From: CAZQLE01 sp964593905
GTDB lineage: Bacteria; Chloroflexota; Anaerolineae; Anaerolineales; Anaerolineaceae
Length of the DNA: 23,458 nucleotides
NCBI GenBank assembly: GCA_964593905.1
Contig: CAZQLE010000040.1
Coordinates: forward strand, 1 to 23,458
Direction: 5' to 3'
Shown here: positions 15,005-22,090 of the stretch, in pieces
Layout of the letters: each line of letters opens with the position of its first letter
Numbering within the stretch: the first letter of the stretch is position 1
Program-made: the position numbers and the translations under genes
The notes under the pieces: generated by a model
The model's input: only the letters and a program-made list of their open reading frames with translations
Database searches by the model: none
Told to the model about the DNA's origin: nothing

Positions 15005-15950
15005 ATATCCTCGTTTCCCATTCGCACACACATATTCCATTGTTGCCCGTGACCCCGAGACCGGTTTTTTTGGCGTCGCGGTACAATCGCACTGGTTCTC
15101 TGTGGGGTCGGTTGTGGCCTGGGCAGAACCGGGTACAGGCGCTGTGGCAACCCAGGCAATTGCCGAGGTAAACTATGGCCCGCTTGGCCTGGAATTAATG
15201 CGTTTTGGGAAATCTGCTGCGGAATCTTTAAAAAAATTACTGGCAAACGATGAGCGCCGCGAATACCGGCAGGTGGCGATGGTGGATACCCAGGGCCGCG
15301 TTGCTGCCCATACCGGCGTAAAATGCATCGGCTTTGCTTCTCATCTGATCGGAGAACAATTCTCAGTTCAGGCCAACATGATGGCAAATCCCGAGGTTGT
15401 GCCCGCGATGGCGAAAGCCTATCGCGAAGCCCGGGGAGACCTGGCCGAGCGGTTGATGCTCACCCTTGAAGCCGCCCAGGCCGCCGGAGGAGATATCCGT
15501 GGCCAGCAAAGCGCCGCTCTGGTTGTTGTCGGCCCCACGCGCAGCAAATATCCGTGGAACGATACCATTATGGATCTGCGGGTCGAAGACCGCCCCAACC
15601 CGCTGGTCAAGCTGCGCAACCTGCTCAACACCCAGCGCGCCTACACGCTGATGAACCGCGGCGATCAGCTCCTGGCTCAAAATGATATCCCCAATGCCCT
15701 CGAGTCTTACAGCGCAGCAGCCGCCATGGCGCCGGATGTCGAAGAGCTGCCCTTCTGGCAGGCCGTCACCCTGGCCGATATCGGCCGTCTGGATGATGCA
15801 CTGCCGATCTTCAAACAGGTGTTTGCAATCAATAAAAACTTTGCCGAACTGGTGCAGCGTCTGCCGGCAGTGGGCATGTTGCCCGTAGACCCGGCCCTGA
15901 TGAAATCTATTCTGGCACAGGCGCCCCGACCAGGCAAAAGCAAAGCATAA
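14991..15950 (+). CDS. DUF1028 (Ntn-hydrolase-like) protein with TPR tail
   Basis: 319 aa. Residues 10-210 are a DUF1028 domain: HTYSIVARDPETGFFGVAVQS, VGSVVAWAEPGTGAVATQAIAEVNYGPLGLELM, RQVAMVDTQGRVAAHTG, SVQANMMA, LAERLMLTLEAAQAAGGDIRGQQSAALVVV. The domain is placed in the Ntn-hydrolase superfamily, but its substrate is not established. Residues about 222-319 form two or three TPR-like helical pairs (YTLMNRGDQLLAQNDIPNALESYSAAAAMAP; VTLADIGRLDDALPIFKQVF). No signal peptide is seen, so it is probably cytoplasmic. The ATG at 14991 has AGGAG five bases upstream. It is monocistronic, with a hairpin terminator after it and the NRPS-like gene converging on it. Confidence 0.85.
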   Translation: MERLEYPRFPFAHTYSIVARDPETGFFGVAVQSHWFSVGSVVAWAEPGTGAVATQAIAEVNYGPLGLELMRFGKSAAESLKKLLANDERREYRQVAMVDTQGRVAAHTGVKCIGFASHLIGEQFSVQANMMANPEVVPAMAKAYREARGDLAERLMLTLEAAQAAGGDIRGQQSAALVVVGPTRSKYPWNDTIMDLRVEDRPNPLVKLRNLLNTQRAYTLMNRGDQLLAQNDIPNALESYSAAAAMAPDVEELPFWQAVTLADIGRLDDALPIFKQVFAINKNFAELVQRLPAVGMLPVDPALMKSILAQAPRPGKSKA

Positions 15951-15971
15951 CCCAACCCGGTTTAACAGGTG

Positions 15972-16009
15972 CGCGTGACGGGGCTTTCAGCCTGTCACGC
16001 GTATTTTAT
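15972..16009 (+). terminator. Intrinsic terminator after the DUF1028 gene
   Basis: CGCGTGAC (15972-15979) pairs with GTCACGCG (15994-16001), 8 bp with a 14-nt loop, followed by the T-rich TATTTTATTT. It also abuts the end of the convergent NRPS-like gene. Confidence 0.8.
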
Positions 16010-19000
16010 TTAACGATTTCTGGCCGCTTCCAACACCGCTTTAAATTTTTGGAACAGGGTATGCAAATCTGGCGGCTTCAAAATGGAATTGTGGTCACCG
16101 GGCACCGCTTCCACCTGCACCCCTTCCAGTGCGTAGGGTTTCCAGCCCAGGGTCGGGTCTTCGACAATCCACTGCGGCTGTTGGGCGGCTTTAAAGATGA
16201 CGATTCGGCCGGGGTAGGGCTGCGGCCGGTAGGCCTCGGTAATATGATCGATGGTTTGTTCAACATAATGGTAGCGCAGGCCGTGCGGCAAGGCCCGCCC
16301 ACGTGAGAAAAACCAGCGTGCCGCCGCAAAGGCCGCCAGAACATGCGCGCGGTAATTGGCCCGCTGGATCAGATAGCGCACCACGCCGGGCAAACCCTGT
16401 CCGCGCGCGTTATCCAGATAACGATACAGCTTGTACTTCAATTTACTGACCCCGGCCTGACGAATGGGATAGCCGGGTCCGTAGGCATCGAAAAAGGCCA
16501 GCAAAGCCACTTTTTCACCGCGCCGCGTCAGTTGCTGCGCAATTTCATAGATGATGAACCCGCCCATCGAGAAGCCCGCCAGATAATAAGGCCCGTGCGG
16601 TTGCACCCGGGTGATTTCTTCAATATAATGCGCTGCCATTTCTTCGGTGGACCGAAACGGAAACAAGCGGCCATCCAGCCCCTGGGCCTGCAAACCGTAG
16701 ATCGGCTGGTCGGCGCCCATCAACTCGGCCAGACGGTGATAGATCAACACCCCGCCCTCGGCATGCACACAGTAGAGCGGCGGCCGGCTGCCCCCGGGTT
16801 GAATGGCTACCAGCGAGGCCCACAAAGAAGCCTCGCTTTCACCCCCGCGCAGATGAACGGCAAACTCGGCAATGGTCCGCGCTTCAAGAAACAACCCCAC
16901 CGGCAGGTTCTTGCCCCGCACATGGGCAATCTCGGCCAGCACGGCAATCGCCGCCAGCGAATCTCCACCCAGATCAAAAAAGTCTTCGTTCACATACACA
17001 GGCGCAACCCCCAGCACCCTCTCCCACGTTCGCACCAAAAACTGTTCCACCTCATCGCGAGGCGAGATCTTCTCCACCTGTGTTTCAATTTTCTGAGGGG
17101 CGGGTAAGGCGCGCACATCCACCTTACCGTTGGGGTTCAAGGGGACCTGCTCCAGAAACATCACCGCCGAAGGCAGCGCATATTCGGGCAGCCGCTCGGC
17201 CAGCCAATCGCGCACAAGCTGCGGTGTCAACCCGGCTGCCAGATCCACCACCGCATACAGGGCCAGAATCTGCGCCCCCGAACGCCCCGGCTCTGCGCCC
17301 GGCCGTTCACGCGCTGCGGCAACCACCTGGCGAACTCCTGCCATTTGCGCCGCGATTGCTTCCACTTCACCCAGTTCCACCCGGTAACCCCGAATCTTCA
17401 CCTGCCGGTCGCGGCGGCCAAGATAGGCAATGTTACCGTCTTGCAGATATTTTCCCAGGTCGCCGGTGCGATACAACACCCCGCCCGGCGTAAATGGATC
17501 GGCTACAAAACGTTCGGCATTCAATTCCGGCCGGTTGAGGTAGCCCTGCGCCAGGCCCGCGCCGGCAATGCAAATTTCGCCCGGCGCCCCCGGCGGAACC
17601 TGCTGCAACTGCGGGTCAAGAATATGGACCCGCGTATTGCGGATGGGCTTTCCGATGGGCACGGTATAGGCCGCGGGCAGCCCCCCACCGGTGTGGTAGG
17701 CAGAGGCATCCCCCTCGGTCAGCCCGTAAAAATTAATCAATTCGGCAAAAGGCAGCCTGGCGGCAAAATCTTCGGCCAGTGAGCGGGTCAGGGCTTCGCC
17801 GCCCACCAGCCAGGTGCGCAATTGCGGAATCCGCCGGTCTAACGCGGGCACATGCGCGAGGATCACACGCAGCAAAGACGGGACGAGCAAAATACGGGTA
17901 ACGTTATATTCGCCCAGGGCATTCACCAGGGCAAACGGGTCTTTTACCACCGCATCAGAGATGAAAGCCAGCGCCGTGCCATTTAGCAATGGGATCAACA
18001 GCTCATCAATGGCGTCAATTGAGCTGAGCGGTGAAGACTGCGCCGTCACATCATCTGGCCGGTAAGGAGCCACCCCCGCCGCCGCATCAAAACGATACAG
18101 CAGACTGGCGTGGGTATGGATCACCCCTTTGGGCTTGCCGGTTGACCCCGAGGTATACAGCAGCACCGCCCGGTCATCGGCCCCGGCAGGTGACCCGGGC
18201 GCAGGTTGAACAGCCGCAAATTGCGTCTCATCCGCCGCGTCAGGCAGAGCCAGCCAGGATACCCCCGGCAGAACGGCAGAAAAATCTGCGGCGCTCACGG
18301 CCCAGCGCACCCCGGCATCTTCCACGATCATACCCACCCGCTCCGCCGGCAGGGCCGGTTCCAGCGCCACAAACACGGCCCCACATTGCAGCACCGCCAG
18401 CATGGCCGCCGCCAGTTCGCTGCCGCGCGGCAGGATCAATGCGACCGTCTCACCCGAACCCAGGCCCTGTTTTACCCAGCTCTGCGCCAATTGCGCCACC
18501 CGACCGGCAAGCTGCCGGTAGAGAATCTCTTTTTCACCCTCGTAGATGGCCACCCGCTGCGCGTGGCGCTGCACAGCCCGGTTAAACCCCTCGCTCAGGT
18601 TTGCGGGGATCTCCACCACCGCGGCCGTGTCATTCCAGGCCGCCAGCAGTGCCAGGTCTTCCGCATCCACAATGGGTTGGCGCAGCAGCGGAATCGCGGG
18701 GTGGTCGATCAACCCGCGCAGCAAAACATTCAATGCGCGCAAAAAACGTTCGGGGGCAAAAAATGGTTCGGCGGGGCCTTCAAGACAAACCACCTTCACT
18801 TCATCTGTGCCATTCCATTCAAAGACCAGTTGGAGGGCAGGCGGCTCACCTGCCGCAGGCACCGGCAAGAGAAACCACCCGGCACAGGCCGGCGAGGCGG
18901 CCGCTTCTACCGGGTCTGCCAGAGCCGTGAATTCGGCCAGGGTCTGTTCGGGGGTCAGAACCGCCTGGTGCGGCATCCCGTTCCAACCGTAACGCGGGGC

Positions 19001-19135
19001 GTCTTCCATCGTCAGGCGGCCGATCAAACTGGCAAATGCCGCTTCAAGCAAATGATCAAGCGCCGCGGCGCTGACTGCCAAAGGAAGCGAAAGCGTAATC
19101 TGGCGCGGTGTGGGTTCAAATTCTGGTCGCTGCAT
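16010..19135 (-). CDS. Single-module NRPS-like synthetase (A-PCP-TE)
   Basis: 1041-aa stand-alone synthetase. Residues 1-165 look like a shrunken condensation-domain remnant: no HHxxxDG, but an end typical of C domains (FLRALNVLLRGLIDHP, then LALLAAWNDTA). Adenylation domain about 180-680: A3 LLYTSGSTGKPKG (325-337), A5 NFYGLTE (468-474), A7 YRTGDL (555-560), A8 RGYRVELGEVEA (582-593), A10 NPNGKVD with Lys671. Carrier domain: LGGDSL with phosphopantetheine Ser726. Type I thioesterase: GFSMGG with Ser856, Asp883 (FFDAYG) and His1015 (GDHNS). In an ungapped comparison with GrsA, the Asp235 position that holds the amino group is Ile373, hinting at a keto or hydroxy acid or another non-alpha-amino substrate. 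A-PCP-TE proteins without C domains include quinone and furanone synthetases. No tailoring or phosphopantetheinyl-transferase gene is adjacent. The product is unknown. Confidence 0.92.
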   Translation of the reverse strand: MQRPEFEPTPRQITLSLPLAVSAAALDHLLEAAFASLIGRLTMEDAPRYGWNGMPHQAVLTPEQTLAEFTALADPVEAAASPACAGWFLLPVPAAGEPPALQLVFEWNGTDEVKVVCLEGPAEPFFAPERFLRALNVLLRGLIDHPAIPLLRQPIVDAEDLALLAAWNDTAAVVEIPANLSEGFNRAVQRHAQRVAIYEGEKEILYRQLAGRVAQLAQSWVKQGLGSGETVALILPRGSELAAAMLAVLQCGAVFVALEPALPAERVGMIVEDAGVRWAVSAADFSAVLPGVSWLALPDAADETQFAAVQPAPGSPAGADDRAVLLYTSGSTGKPKGVIHTHASLLYRFDAAAGVAPYRPDDVTAQSSPLSSIDAIDELLIPLLNGTALAFISDAVVKDPFALVNALGEYNVTRILLVPSLLRVILAHVPALDRRIPQLRTWLVGGEALTRSLAEDFAARLPFAELINFYGLTEGDASAYHTGGGLPAAYTVPIGKPIRNTRVHILDPQLQQVPPGAPGEICIAGAGLAQGYLNRPELNAERFVADPFTPGGVLYRTGDLGKYLQDGNIAYLGRRDRQVKIRGYRVELGEVEAIAAQMAGVRQVVAAARERPGAEPGRSGAQILALYAVVDLAAGLTPQLVRDWLAERLPEYALPSAVMFLEQVPLNPNGKVDVRALPAPQKIETQVEKISPRDEVEQFLVRTWERVLGVAPVYVNEDFFDLGGDSLAAIAVLAEIAHVRGKNLPVGLFLEARTIAEFAVHLRGGESEASLWASLVAIQPGGSRPPLYCVHAEGGVLIYHRLAELMGADQPIYGLQAQGLDGRLFPFRSTEEMAAHYIEEITRVQPHGPYYLAGFSMGGFIIYEIAQQLTRRGEKVALLAFFDAYGPGYPIRQAGVSKLKYKLYRYLDNARGQGLPGVVRYLIQRANYRAHVLAAFAAARWFFSRGRALPHGLRYHYVEQTIDHITEAYRPQPYPGRIVIFKAAQQPQWIVEDPTLGWKPYALEGVQVEAVPGDHNSILKPPDLHTLFQKFKAVLEAARNR

Positions 19136-19167
19136 TCTGCCTGGCCTTTGATGACAAAATTTTCATA

Positions 19168-19197
19168 ACTATACCCTATCCGATATCGTTTCGCCAA
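19168..19197 (-). promoter_or_regulatory. Putative promoter of the NRPS-like gene
   Basis: TTGGCG (19197-19192), 18 bases, then TATAGT (19173-19168). Predicted leader about 25 nt. The ribosome site before the ATG at 19135 is poor (CAGGCAG). Confidence 0.5.
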
Positions 19198-19228
19198 ACC
19201 GAGCCGCCCAGGTTCTTAACGGCATGGA

Positions 19229-19257
19229 TTGCATATCTTGAAATGCTTTTCTATAAT
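19229..19257 (+). promoter_or_regulatory. Promoter of the molbindin gene
   Basis: TTGCAT (19229-19234), exactly 17 bases, then a perfect TATAAT (19252-19257). Transcription should start near 19264, about 56 nt before the ATG. Confidence 0.75.
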
Positions 19258-19274
19258 GATGAAATACTGTGTTG

Positions 19275-19289
19275 CTACACAAAATGTAG
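19275..19289 (+). promoter_or_regulatory. Inverted repeat just after the molbindin transcription start
   Basis: CTACA (19275-19279) and TGTAG (19285-19289) flank CAAAA. The position, about 11-25 bases past the predicted start of transcription, suits a repressor operator or a small leader hairpin. It does not match the ModE consensus as I know it. Confidence 0.3.
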
Positions 19290-19319
19290 TTTGATCCATT
19301 ATGCAATTGGGAGGAAATG

Positions 19320-19529
19320 ATGAAAATCAGCGCTCGCAATGTAATTCAAGGAACAATCAAGAAGATCATCCCCGGTGCAGTCAATTCGGAAATTGTGATT
19401 GAAATTGCCGGCGGCGTGGAAATTGTCTCAGTCATCACCAAAGAGTCGGTCGAGAGTCTGGGATTAAAAGAAGGCAAGGAAGTTTATGCGGTGGTGAAAG
19501 CATCCAATGTGATGGTCGCAGTCGATTAG
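19320..19529 (+). CDS. mop: Molybdenum-pterin-binding protein (molbindin, Mop domain)
   Basis: 69-aa single TOBE/Mop domain that binds molybdate or tungstate oxyanions as an oligomer and serves as intracellular storage or buffering. It is a textbook sequence: MKISARNVIQGTIKKIIPGA, then VNSEIVIEIAGGVEIVSVIT, KESVESLGLKEGKEVYAVVK and ASNVMVAVD. Two ATG codons stand side by side (19317, 19320). The second is five bases from GGGAGG and is the better start. It has its own promoter and terminator, and no mod or moa genes are in the window, so it is a stand-alone unit. Confidence 0.96.
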   Translation: MKISARNVIQGTIKKIIPGAVNSEIVIEIAGGVEIVSVITKESVESLGLKEGKEVYAVVKASNVMVAVD

Positions 19530-19556
19530 TTCTGGACCCGTTCCAGATTTCTACCC

Positions 19557-19588
19557 TGCGCACCCTTGAAAGCGGGTGCGCATTTTTT
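19557..19588 (+). terminator. Intrinsic terminator after the molbindin gene
   Basis: A 9-bp perfect stem TGCGCACCC / GGGTGCGCA with an 8-nt loop, followed by six T (19583-19588). Confidence 0.93.
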
Positions 19589-19623
19589 ATGGACCGCAGG
19601 CGCAAATTGATCTGCGCAGCAAT

Positions 19624-19652
19624 TTGACATTTTCGTCCCCTTTCTCTACACT
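19624..19652 (+). promoter_or_regulatory. Consensus promoter of comM (leaderless)
   Basis: A perfect TTGACA (19624-19629), exactly 17 bases, then TACACT (19647-19652). The ATG follows after only six bases (AATACC), so the expected transcription start is at or beside the first base of the start codon. No Shine-Dalgarno exists in the interval. Confidence 0.8.
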
Positions 19653-19658
19653 AATACC

Positions 19659-21179
19659 ATGCTTGCCCGCATCTTCTCCTGCGCCGTCATCGGACTGGAC
19701 GGCGTCATTGTCGAAGTGGAAGTGGATACCGCCCCCGGTCTGCCGGGGATGGTGATTGTTGGGCTGCCTGATGCCGCTGTGCAGGAGAGCCGCGAAAGGG
19801 TGCAGTCGGCCATTAAAAACGCCGGGCTGACCTTTCCGCGCAAACGGGTAACGGTTAACCTGGCCCCGGCCTCGGTGCGCAAAGAAGGCCCGGCCTATGA
19901 CCTGCCCATTGCCCTGGGTGTGCTGGCTGCCTGCGGCGATATTCCCCTGACCGAACTCGAAGAAACCCTGGTGATCGGCGAGTTGTCGCTGGATGGCTCT
20001 GTGCGCCATGTCCGCGGGGTGCTGCCCATGGCGGCTGTGGCGCGCAGCCAAAACTTTAAACGCGTTTTTGTCCCCGCGGCAGATGCCGCCGAAGCCGCCC
20101 TGATCCCCGACCTGGAAGTGATCCCGGCCGGTTCCTTATCTGCCCTGACTGCCCACTTAAACCACCGCAGCCGTCTGCCGGTGCACCCGCATATCGCCGC
20201 CGAATCGATATCCGCCGCGGTGCAGACCGATTTTCAAGAGATTAAAGGCCAGGAGCATGTGAAGCGCGCCCTCGAAGTGGCCGCCGCCGGGGGGCACAAT
20301 GTGCTCATGTCGGGCCCGCCCGGCGCTGGCAAGACCCTGCTGGCCCGTGCGCTGCCTTCCATTCTGCCACACATGAGCATCGACGAAGCCCTGGATGTTA
20401 CCCGGGTCTACTCGGTGGCCGACCAGCTCCCCGCCGACACCCCGCTGGTGCGCATCCGCCCCTTCCGCGCCCCGCACCACACCATCAGCCATGCCGGGCT
20501 GGTGGGCGGCGGCACCCAGCCCCACCCCGGTGAGATCTCGCTGGCCCACCGCGGGGTGCTCTTTCTGGATGAGCTGCCCGAGTTTGGCCCGCGCGTGCTA
20601 GAAGTGCTGCGCCAGCCGGTGGAGGATAAGACCGTCACCATCAGCCGTGCCCAGGGCTCGCTCAGCTTCCCGGCCAATTTCATGCTCGTTGCCGCCATGA
20701 ACCCCTGCCCCTGTGGCTATTACGGTGACCCGACCCGCGCCTGCACCTGCTCGGCGACCACCGTCACCCGCTATCAAAAACGCATTTCGGGTCCGCTGCT
20801 CGACCGGATTGATATTCATATCGAAGTGCCGCGCGTGGAGTTTGACAAACTGGCCGACCGGCGGGTGGGCGAAGCCTCGGGCGCCATTCAAAACCGGGTT
20901 GAAGCCGCCCGCAGCCGCCAGCGCGCCCGCCTGGCAGCAGCCGGCATCGCCAGCAACGCCGACATGCGCCCCGCCGAAGTGCGCCAGTTCTGCAAGCTGG
21001 ATGACACCGCCGCGGCGCTCATCCGCGCCGCCATGAGCCAGCTTAACCTTTCGGCCCGCGCCTACCACCGCATTCTAAAACTGGCCCGCACCATCGCCGA
21101 CCTGGCCGCCAGCGAGGCCATTCTGCCCATGCACCTGGCCGAAGCGCTGCAATACCGGCCCAGGGTGAATGAGGGCTAG
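19659..21179 (+). CDS. comM: ComM/YifB-type Mg-chelatase-like AAA+ ATPase
   Basis: 506 aa, full family length. The N-terminal Lon-protease-like fold (1-165: LARIFSCAVIGLDGVIVEVE, GLPGMVIVGLPDAAVQESRERVQSA, RVTVNLAPASVRKEGPAYDLPIALG) is followed by an AAA+ core with Walker A GPPGAGKT (219-226), Walker B LFLDELPEF (301-309), the RPFRAPHHTISHAGLVGGG loop, a cysteine-rich insertion CPCGYYGDPTRACTC (350-364, possibly metal-binding) and an arginine-finger region SGPLLDRIDI. The C-terminal helical domain ends AEALQYRP. In Vibrio and Haemophilus, ComM is a hexameric branch-migration helicase that helps integrate transforming DNA. The gene is widespread even in bacteria not known to be competent. The start is fixed by the leaderless promoter. 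Confidence 0.95.
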   Translation: MLARIFSCAVIGLDGVIVEVEVDTAPGLPGMVIVGLPDAAVQESRERVQSAIKNAGLTFPRKRVTVNLAPASVRKEGPAYDLPIALGVLAACGDIPLTELEETLVIGELSLDGSVRHVRGVLPMAAVARSQNFKRVFVPAADAAEAALIPDLEVIPAGSLSALTAHLNHRSRLPVHPHIAAESISAAVQTDFQEIKGQEHVKRALEVAAAGGHNVLMSGPPGAGKTLLARALPSILPHMSIDEALDVTRVYSVADQLPADTPLVRIRPFRAPHHTISHAGLVGGGTQPHPGEISLAHRGVLFLDELPEFGPRVLEVLRQPVEDKTVTISRAQGSLSFPANFMLVAAMNPCPCGYYGDPTRACTCSATTVTRYQKRISGPLLDRIDIHIEVPRVEFDKLADRRVGEASGAIQNRVEAARSRQRARLAAAGIASNADMRPAEVRQFCKLDDTAAALIRAAMSQLNLSARAYHRILKLARTIADLAASEAILPMHLAEALQYRPRVNEG

Positions 21180-21202
21180 AAGGAACGCGTGGGAACGAAC
21201 CA

Positions 21203-21718
21203 ATGATATTGCCAGAGAAGCGAGACCCCAGGTTCATCACTGTGCGGCGCGGCGGCACCCTGCTAGACAGCGATCATCACCTGCTTGCGGCATGGGCAGC
21301 CGATTGCGCACAGCATGTGCTGCACTTATTCGAAGAAATGCACCCAAATGACGATCGGCCGCGGCGAGCCATCGAGTTGGCCCGTGCCTGGGCGCGAGGC
21401 GAAATTACGATGTCGCAGGCCCGCGCAGCGGGTGGCCATGCCATGGCTGCGGCCAGAGTGACTGGCGGGGCCGCCCGGCACGCCGCATATGCCGCCGGCC
21501 AGGCAGCAGTGGTCGCGCATGTCGCCGCACACGAGCTTGGTGCTGCGGCCTATGCGATCAAGGCCGCACGTGCTGCCGCGCCTGACGGTCGAGCTGAAGA
21601 AGCGGGCCGGCTTGAGTGTGAATGGCAGCGCGAACAGTTGCCAGAGGCAATTCGCGAGCTTGTTCGAGACGACCAGCGGCTCAGAAATGACCTCTGCTGG
21701 TCGGTGTTCAACTGCTGA
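21203..21718 (+). CDS. Putative immunity protein (Imm5-like family)
   Basis: 171 aa, high GC, soluble, very rich in Ala. The sequence matches what I recall of an Imm-5-like family common in actinobacteria and Chloroflexota: a W-x-x-D-C-A-x-H-V-L start (WAADCAQHVLHLFEEMHP), the tight motif DDRPRRAIELARAWARGEIT, then strings of Ala-His-rich helices (AAGGHAMAAARVTGG, HAAYAAGQAAVVAHVAAHELGAAAYAIKAA) and a helical end. Family members are called immunity proteins on genomic grounds, and I know of no proven role. It starts 23 nt after comM, probably read through from it, without a clear Shine-Dalgarno. No toxin or secretion gene is beside it, so it is an orphan here. Confidence 0.6.
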   Translation: MILPEKRDPRFITVRRGGTLLDSDHHLLAAWAADCAQHVLHLFEEMHPNDDRPRRAIELARAWARGEITMSQARAAGGHAMAAARVTGGAARHAAYAAGQAAVVAHVAAHELGAAAYAIKAARAAAPDGRAEEAGRLECEWQREQLPEAIRELVRDDQRLRNDLCWSVFNC

Positions 21719-21954
21719 CAGGCCCTCAGCGCACGCCGGCACTGCCCAACACAGCTCACACCCGGCGCCGGGCACTGCCGTGCGGCGCGCACACCCCGGT
21801 CTTTTTTCGCACAGACCAGATTTTATCTGCGCGGCTCACCCCCCGGCCCCCATGACGGTGTTTTTTGCCGCCGGGGTCTTCGGCCGCCCACGCGACAGAG
21901 TTTTCGACTTTGTAAAAGCACTGAATCTCATCCACACTTGCCAGTAATGGTGGG
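21719..21954. other. GC-rich non-coding spacer after the immunity-like gene
   Basis: No supportable gene on either strand. It contains the 12-base perfect palindrome CCCGGCGCCGGG (21761-21772), a near-repeat of CCGGCACTGCC before and after it, a small CAGA/TCTG hairpin, and CCCCGGC matching GCCGGGG around a T-tract. These may add up to a weak transcription stop, but none is a clean terminator. Confidence 0.4.
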
Positions 21955-22090
21955 TATAATCTAAACAGCGAGGGGGACGCAGCCTCTGGATGATGTTTAG
22001 AACATCCATCACCGGTGTTCCAGGTGATTCTCCGGCAAAATTGCCGCGCAACGGGAATTTGAATAAGTAACCGTTGGGTGACTCATGAGT
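21955..22090 (+). ncRNA. Candidate structured leader or small RNA
   Basis: A perfect TATAAT (21955-21960) is followed by four close hairpins: GATGTT/AACATC (21992-21997 with 22001-22006, loop 3), ATCACC/GGTGAT (22008-22013 with 22023-22028), CGGCA/TGCCG (22033-22037 with 22042-22046) and AACGG/CCGTT (22050-22054 with 22071-22075). The palindrome ACTCATGAGT (22081-22090) comes next and contains the ATG of the decayed frame. No -35 at normal spacing. The density of stems suggests a structured leader, but no known class was recognised with confidence. Confidence 0.3.

Noticed and set aside
16343..17107. A 254-codon plus-strand frame
   Set aside because: Shadow of the thioesterase and carrier region of the NRPS-like gene.
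18206..19168. A 320-codon open frame on the plus strand
   Set aside because: It lies opposite the NRPS-like gene, has low-complexity Arg/Gln/His-rich sequence without any motif, and the other strand has complete, well-ordered domains.
21961..22090. Cobalamin riboswitch
   Set aside because: Only short pieces resemble the core; the spacing is wrong, no B12 box is present and no cobalamin gene follows.
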